Source of the DNA: Mediterraneibacter massiliensis
GTDB taxonomy: Bacteria; Bacillota; Clostridia; Lachnospirales; Lachnospiraceae
Length of the DNA: 64,000 nt
Direction: 5' to 3'
Assembly (NCBI RefSeq): GCF_001487105.1
Contig: NZ_LN913000.1
Location: forward strand, 646,313 to 710,312
Shown here: positions 59,811 to 64,000 of the stretch, piece by piece
How positions within the stretch are numbered: the stretch's first letter is position 1
How the letters are laid out: the number at the start of each line of letters is the position of its first letter
The notes under the pieces: model-generated
What the model was told of the DNA's origin: nothing
Databases searched by the model: none
What the model saw: only the letters and a program-made list of their open reading frames with translations
Position numbers and translations under genes: made by a program

Positions 59811-60179
59811 ATGCTGATAGAGATAGATTTTAACAGTGAAGAGGCAATTTATATACAGCTTCGCAATCAGATCATCCTGGGAATCGCGACATCTAAGATG
59901 CAGGAAGGAGATTCTCTGCCGTCGGTCAGACAGCTTGCGGACACAGTAGGCATCAATATGCATACGGTCAATAAGGCATACAGTGTCTTAAAGCAGGAGG
60001 GGTTTATCAGTCTGGATAAACGGCGCGGCGCAGTCATTGCATTGAATATCGATAAGCTACAGGCGTTGGAAGAGATGAAACACCAGATGCAGATCATTCT
60101 GGCGAAGGGAAGATGCAAGAATATTTCGCGGGAAGAGATCCATACTCTGGTAGATGAGATCTTTGATGAATACGAATAA
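59811..60179 (+). CDS. GntR-family regulator, YtrA type
   Basis: 122 residues: GntR winged helix (YIQLRNQIILGIATSKMQ, SLPSVRQLADTVGINMHTVN) and a short C-terminal helix pair, as in the YtrA group. It lies 12 bases before clpC, so it likely autoregulates and controls clpC. In most Firmicutes that place is held by CtsR. Confidence 0.88.
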   Translation: MLIEIDFNSEEAIYIQLRNQIILGIATSKMQEGDSLPSVRQLADTVGINMHTVNKAYSVLKQEGFISLDKRRGAVIALNIDKLQALEEMKHQMQIILAKGRCKNISREEIHTLVDEIFDEYE

Positions 60180-60191
60180 CAGGAGGGATAT

Positions 60192-62633
60192 ATGCAGGAT
60201 CAGTATACAAAACAGGCGCTGCATGCCATTCAATATGCGAAGACGGTGGCGAAAAAATTAAAACATCCTTATGTCGGGACAGAACATCTTCTGCTTGGAC
60301 TTAGGAACGAATATACAGGCGTGGCAGGGCAGATTCTGTCACAGAACGGCGTGGAGGAGGAAAAGATACTCCGTCTTATAGGTGAATTGATCTCACCTGA
60401 GGCAGACGTCTTAAATGGACAAAATCCGAAAGAGAGCCCACGGTTTGTATATATTTTAGAAAACAGCACAAGAGAAGCACAGAGGCTTCATACAAAAGAT
60501 ATTGGGACAGAACATCTGCTTCTTTCCATGATACGGGATGTGGAGTGTGTGGCGACACGGGTGCTGATTACACTGAACATTAATCTGCAGAAGATTTTTC
60601 AGGATATCATGACGGCGGTCGGTGTGGATGCCAAGGAATATCAGGAAGAACTGCAGGAAGAGGTAAAAGGCAAAGGGAGCATGCTTGAGCAGTATGGAAC
60701 AGATCTGACGCAGAGAGCGGAAGAGGGGAGACTGGATCCGGTTGTTGGGCGTGAAGCAGAGATTTATCGGCTTATGCAGGTGCTTGGGCGCAGGACAAAA
60801 AATAATCCTTGTCTGGTGGGAGAGCCTGGTGTCGGAAAGACCGCCATTATTGAGGGACTGGCGCAGAGGATTGCTTCCGGTGTTGTGCCGGAGACTATGA
60901 AGGGGAAAAAGATCTATACTTTGGATCTTCCTGGCATGATCGCAGGTTCCAAGTATCGGGGGGAATTCGAGGAACGTATGAAAGGCTTGATCGCGGAAGT
61001 AGAGGCGAGCGGGCATATTATTTTGTTTCTAGATGAGATCCATACGATCATCGGTGCGGGCGGTGCGGAAGGCGCGATCGACGCCTCCAGCATTTTGAAA
61101 CCATCATTGGCGAGGGGCGAACTGCAGCTGATCGGAGCAACGACCATTGCCGAGTACAGGAAATATATTGAAAAAGATGCCGCTTTGGAACGCAGATTCC
61201 AGCCGGTTTCTGTAGAAGAACCGACAAAAGAACAGTGCGCAGAGATTTTGGAAGGCCTCAAAGAAAAATATGAGAAACATCATCATGTTATTATTACAGA
61301 GGATGCCCTCAGAGCCGCAGTCAGTATGTCCAAACGGTATATTACAGACCGGAACCTTCCGGATAAGGCGATCGACGTGTTGGATGAGGCATGTTCTAGT
61401 ATCAGTTTGAAAGGATATAAAGTTCCTGAAAGATTAAAAGAGACAGAAGATGCGGTCCGTGATATGATCAGAGAAAAAGAAGAAAAGATAAAAGCGGGGC
61501 AGTTTGAGGAAGCCGCACTGATCCAGAAAGAACAAAAAGAGGCAGAAAAGAAACTGGAAGACATGAAAAGACGGTTCGCAAAAAAAAGTTCTAGTCTGCA
61601 TCCTTCTGTGACAGAGCAGGATATAGCAGAGATTGTTTCTGTCTGGACAAAAATACCGGTGCAGAAACTGGCGGAGAGCGATGCGCAGCGTCTGCAGAAA
61701 TTGGAACAGGAACTGCATAAAAGAGTGATCGGGCAGGAAGAGGCAGTCAGTGCAGTGGCGCGGGCCGTAAAAAGAGGAAGGGTCGGTTTAAAAGACCCAA
61801 AACGTCCGATTGGGTCCTTTTTATTCCTTGGTCCTACTGGGGTTGGAAAAACGGAATTATCCAAAGCACTCGCGGAAGCGCTGTTTGGAAACGAGGAGTC
61901 GATGATACGGGTCGATATGTCTGAATATATGGAGAAACATTCTGTGGCAAAGATGATCGGTTCTCCTCCGGGATATGTAGGACACGAGGAAGGCGGTCAG
62001 CTGAGTGACCAGGTACGGACACATCCTTATTCCGTCCTTTTATTTGACGAGATCGAAAAAGCGCATCCAGATGTGTTCAACATATTGCTGCAAGTTTTAG
62101 ATGATGGACACATTACGGATTCGCAGGGAAGAAAAGTGGATTTTTCCAATACTGTGATCATCATGACTTCCAATGCCGGAGCAAAGGCAATCGTAGAACC
62201 CAAGAAACTGGGGTTTGCCGTAAAGGAGGATCCGGCAGACGATTATAAAAAAATGAAGCAGAACGTAATGGATGAGGTAAAGCAGATCTTCCGTCCGGAA
62301 TTTTTGAATCGTATAGATGAGATCATTGTTTTCCACGCATTAGAGAAAGCCCATATGAAGAAGATCGTTTCTTTGATGTGTAAAGAATTTACAAAACGTC
62401 TGAAAGAACAAATGCAGATCCAGCTGAAGCTGCGCGAATCGGCTAAGAAATATATCGTAGAAAAAGGCACAGATGCCAAATATGGCGCAAGGCCGCTTAG
62501 AAGAGCGATTCAGACAGAATTGGAAGATAAGATCGCTGAGGCTGTATTGAATGGAGAAATCCATGAAGGCGATATGGTAGAAGCCGGAGCCTCCAAGAAA
62601 GGTATCCAGTTTTACTGTGCAAAAAATCAGTAG
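60192..62633 (+). CDS. clpC: ClpC-type AAA+ unfoldase (Clp protease subunit)
   Basis: 813 residues: Clp N-domain (two repeats, 1-145), AAA-1 with Walker A GEPGVGKT and LFLDEIHTIIGAG, a UVR-like middle (KAGQFEEAALIQKEQKE), AAA-2 with GPTGVGKTELSKALA and LLFDEIEKAHPDVF, and a D2-small domain. It feeds proteins to ClpP. The length and UVR part identify ClpC rather than ClpB. No mcsA/mcsB are adjacent. AGGAGGG ribosome site. Confidence 0.95.
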   Translation: MQDQYTKQALHAIQYAKTVAKKLKHPYVGTEHLLLGLRNEYTGVAGQILSQNGVEEEKILRLIGELISPEADVLNGQNPKESPRFVYILENSTREAQRLHTKDIGTEHLLLSMIRDVECVATRVLITLNINLQKIFQDIMTAVGVDAKEYQEELQEEVKGKGSMLEQYGTDLTQRAEEGRLDPVVGREAEIYRLMQVLGRRTKNNPCLVGEPGVGKTAIIEGLAQRIASGVVPETMKGKKIYTLDLPGMIAGSKYRGEFEERMKGLIAEVEASGHIILFLDEIHTIIGAGGAEGAIDASSILKPSLARGELQLIGATTIAEYRKYIEKDAALERRFQPVSVEEPTKEQCAEILEGLKEKYEKHHHVIITEDALRAAVSMSKRYITDRNLPDKAIDVLDEACSSISLKGYKVPERLKETEDAVRDMIREKEEKIKAGQFEEAALIQKEQKEAEKKLEDMKRRFAKKSSSLHPSVTEQDIAEIVSVWTKIPVQKLAESDAQRLQKLEQELHKRVIGQEEAVSAVARAVKRGRVGLKDPKRPIGSFLFLGPTGVGKTELSKALAEALFGNEESMIRVDMSEYMEKHSVAKMIGSPPGYVGHEEGGQLSDQVRTHPYSVLLFDEIEKAHPDVFNILLQVLDDGHITDSQGRKVDFSNTVIIMTSNAGAKAIVEPKKLGFAVKEDPADDYKKMKQNVMDEVKQIFRPEFLNRIDEIIVFHALEKAHMKKIVSLMCKEFTKRLKEQMQIQLKLRESAKKYIVEKGTDAKYGARPLRRAIQTELEDKIAEAVLNGEIHEGDMVEAGASKKGIQFYCAKNQ

Positions 62634-62728
62634 AAAATCGAGAGGTTTTATTATATAATAAATGAGGAAAGGAAGCACAGAAGCTTCAAAAACAGAAGAT
62701 TTGCAGAATACCTAGGAGGATAAGGAAA

Positions 62729-63142
62729 ATGGCAGCAGTAAAAGAGTTATTACGCGCGGAAGAAGACGGAACACTTAGTTTTGGGGATTATACATTACAG
62801 TCCAAGACAAAACTAGATAATTTCGAATTTGAAGGCGATATGTATAAAGTAAAGACATTTTCTGAAATTACGAAATTAGAGAAAAACGGCATGTTTGTGT
62901 ATGAGTCTGTACCGGGAAGCAGTGTAGAGAGATTTAAAGAGACAGATACAGGGGTGGTATTTGAAGTGACGGCTCCTGAAGATGTCCAGTTTACATTGGA
63001 ATTGGAGCCGGAAAGTGAATATGAAGTATGGATCAACGATAAATCTGCGGGGAAAATGACGACCAATCTAAGTGGAAAGCTTAGTGTAAGTATTGAACTG
63101 AGTGCAGACGAAAGCGCAAAGGTAACAGTGGAAAAGCACTGA
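62729..63142 (+). CDS. Conserved Lachnospiraceae small protein (unknown)
   Basis: 137 residues, acidic, all-beta looking, with no signal peptide. Pattern: TYTLQSKTKLDNFEFEG-like N-terminus, EKNGMFVYESVPGSSV, VFEVTAPEDVQFTLELEPES, ending in KVTVEKH. Homologues in Lachnospiraceae are often labelled 'endosialidase', which I regard as unsupported. Strong ribosome site AGGAGG; single transcript ended by terminator at 63162. Confidence 0.7.
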   Translation: MAAVKELLRAEEDGTLSFGDYTLQSKTKLDNFEFEGDMYKVKTFSEITKLEKNGMFVYESVPGSSVERFKETDTGVVFEVTAPEDVQFTLELEPESEYEVWINDKSAGKMTTNLSGKLSVSIELSADESAKVTVEKH

Positions 63143-63161
63143 TTTTAGAATGGACAGATAG

Positions 63162-63195
63162 TTGGGGTGGATGTTTGTCATCCACCCCAAATTTA
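63162..63195 (+). terminator. Strong terminator
   Basis: TTGGGGTGGATG pairs perfectly with CATCCACCCCAA across a 5-base loop and is followed by ATTTAAT. It ends the preceding gene and lies beside the IS200 left end. Confidence 0.88.
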
Positions 63196-63306
63196 ATAGG
63201 GGTCGGATAGACCCAGTTGAGTACGTTGGAGTTTCTCAACAGAGAAACGGAAACGTGCGAAATATAATCCACCTGCTATGCGGGTGCGCGACGTTAGTTA
63301 TACAAA

Positions 63307-63368
63307 AAATCACCTTTCCTTTATAATAGAGGTGTTCAGGCCACTATTAAAGAAAGGAAAGGTGATTT
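63307..63368 (+). promoter_or_regulatory. Hairpin that covers the tnpA ribosome site
   Basis: AAATCACCTTTCCTTT with ATAATAG pairs with CTATTAAAGAAAGGAAAGG and TGATTT; the 3' arm contains AAGGAAAGGTG, the ribosome site of tnpA. In IS200 a similar leader stem keeps transposase translation low. Near perfect stem of more than 20 bases. Confidence 0.85.
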
Positions 63369-63370
63369 CA

Positions 63371-63832
63371 ATGGCAAAGCAAACGAATTCGCTCGCACAT
63401 ACGAAGTGGATGTGTAAGTATCACATCGTCTTCACCCCCAAGTATAGAAGAAAAATTGTTTATAATCAATACAAAAATGATTTGCGGGATATATTGAAAC
63501 AATTGTGCAGTTACAAAGGAGTGGAGATATTGGAAGGGCATCTGATGTCAGACCATGTGCATATGCTGGTAAGTATACCGCCGAAAATCAGTGTATCATC
63601 ATTTATGGGATACTTGAAAGGAAAAAGTGCGCTGATGATGTTTGACAGACACGCAAATTTAAAGTATAAGTTTGGGAATCGTCATTTCTGGTCGGAAGGA
63701 TACTATGTGAGCACAGTCGGATTAAATGAAGCCGCGATAAAGAAGTATATACAAGAACAGGAAAAAGCGGATATTATGCAAGACAAACTCAGTGTGAAAG
63801 AATATGAAGACCCTTTTAAGGGTCAAGGCTGA
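63371..63832 (+). CDS. tnpA: IS200/IS605 TnpA, Y1 HUH transposase
   Basis: 153 residues: strand KYHIVFTPKYRRKI, the HUH motif in SDHVHMLV (His-Val-His), HFWSEGYYVSTVG and the nucleophile Tyr in AAIKKYIQEQE. It cuts and joins single-stranded DNA at the element's hairpin ends. Intact. TnpB is not seen upstream, and downstream only a structured region fits the window. Confidence 0.94.
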   Translation: MAKQTNSLAHTKWMCKYHIVFTPKYRRKIVYNQYKNDLRDILKQLCSYKGVEILEGHLMSDHVHMLVSIPPKISVSSFMGYLKGKSALMMFDRHANLKYKFGNRHFWSEGYYVSTVGLNEAAIKKYIQEQEKADIMQDKLSVKEYEDPFKGQG

Positions 63833-64000
63833 GTAGTACAAACACCCCTTTAGGGGCAGCGACGAGTCAATAGCAATGTGGCTTGAACGGAGCCGTGGGA
63901 AGGCTACAAAGGGTAGACTTCCCATGGCGTAAAAAGAGAAAGCCAGCGCCTTGAGGCGCGGCCAAGTAGGGCGGGCTTAGAGCCCGCGTCCCGAGCCACC
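63833..64000 (+). ncRNA. Structured 3' region of the IS200/IS605 element (candidate omega-type or right-end RNA)
   Basis: Successive stems: CCCC-TTTA-GGGG (63845-63856), TGGGAAG/CTTCCCA (63896-63924), GCGCC-TTGA-GGCGC (63946-63959), GCGGGCT-TAG-AGCCCGC (63971-63987). No open frame. In elements with TnpB, the guide (omega) RNA spans the right end in just this way; here no tnpB is visible. Confidence 0.45.

Larger units (their letters stand above)
63197..64000 (+). mobile_element. IS200/IS605-type element, right tip outside window
   Basis: A TnpA gene with hairpin-rich flanks. Left: GGGTC/GACCC (63203-63217 area) and an AACGG-rich stretch. Right: several stems ending GCGGGCTTAGAGCCCGC, then CGTCCCGAGCCACC where the window stops; this is the usual shape of an IS200/IS605 right end, whose terminal stem would begin at GAGCCACC. 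Confidence 0.72.

Overview
The window looks like the genome of a gut Clostridia species, most likely a Lachnospiraceae. The signs are Gram-positive type IV secretion genes of the PrgI/PcfB/VirB4 kind, strong AGGAGG ribosome sites, a pst-phoU-phoBR locus, a small Lachnospiraceae-type conserved protein after clpC, and close resemblance to conjugative elements common in that family. No rRNA, tRNA or CRISPR array was seen.

Bases 1 to about 54,950 appear to be mobile or laterally acquired DNA; the remainder is chromosome. (a) 1-17.9 kb is the transfer module of an integrative conjugative element (ICE): a TOPRIM protein cut by the window edge, a DNA methyltransferase, small accessory proteins, MobC, a MOBP-type relaxase, PcfB, the VirD4/TraG coupling ATPase, a VirB6-like channel protein, PrgI, the VirB4 ATPase and a lytic transglycosylase/CHAP wall hydrolase. 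(b) 18-22.7 kb is AT-richer cargo: a stand-alone ABC-type ATPase, membrane proteins, a YjbR-like protein, a lipoprotein and the last 33 codons of a large serine recombinase. (c) 22.7-26.7 kb is a decayed Tn916-like segment with a truncated integrase, Xis, a frameshifted Rep_trans/MobT-like gene and an XRE regulator. (d) 26.9-28.6 kb is an IS110-family element with a long structured 3' region, followed by an RsgI-like protein that has lost its N-terminus.

(e) 29.9-44.9 kb is a potassium island: two microproteins, kdpFABC, a KdpD that lacks its kinase domains, an MBL-fold protein, a decayed fragment pair, ktrB, ktrA, a membrane-tethered LysR-effector-like domain, a complete KdpD and KdpE. Both KdpD proteins keep the spacing of the c-di-AMP-binding motif known from S. 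aureus KdpD. The island therefore joins high-affinity and bulk K+ uptake with two sensors, one without an output domain. (f) 45-49.3 kb holds a sigma region 4-like protein, IS110 debris, a membrane protein and an XPD/DinG-type Fe-S helicase. (g) 49.4-54.95 kb is a Tn554-like module of three tyrosine recombinases plus a TnpC-like protein. Its right edge cuts pstB: only the last third of PstB remains, and the 5' part of pstB and pstSCA are absent from the window.

(h) 55-63.1 kb is chromosomal: phoU, a PhoB/PhoR pair, a convergent AraC regulator, a dapF whose first catalytic Cys is Ser, a YtrA-type GntR regulator directly before clpC, and a conserved small protein. (i) The window ends in an IS200/IS605-type element: a TnpA gene behind a hairpin that covers its ribosome site, then about 170 bases of hairpin-rich DNA without visible tnpB.

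The most unusual candidates are the kinase-less KdpD inside the kdp operon, the membrane-tethered LysR-like proteins beside ktrAB, the recombinase with a duplicated N-terminal domain at the pstB junction, and two candidate structured RNAs attached to IS elements.
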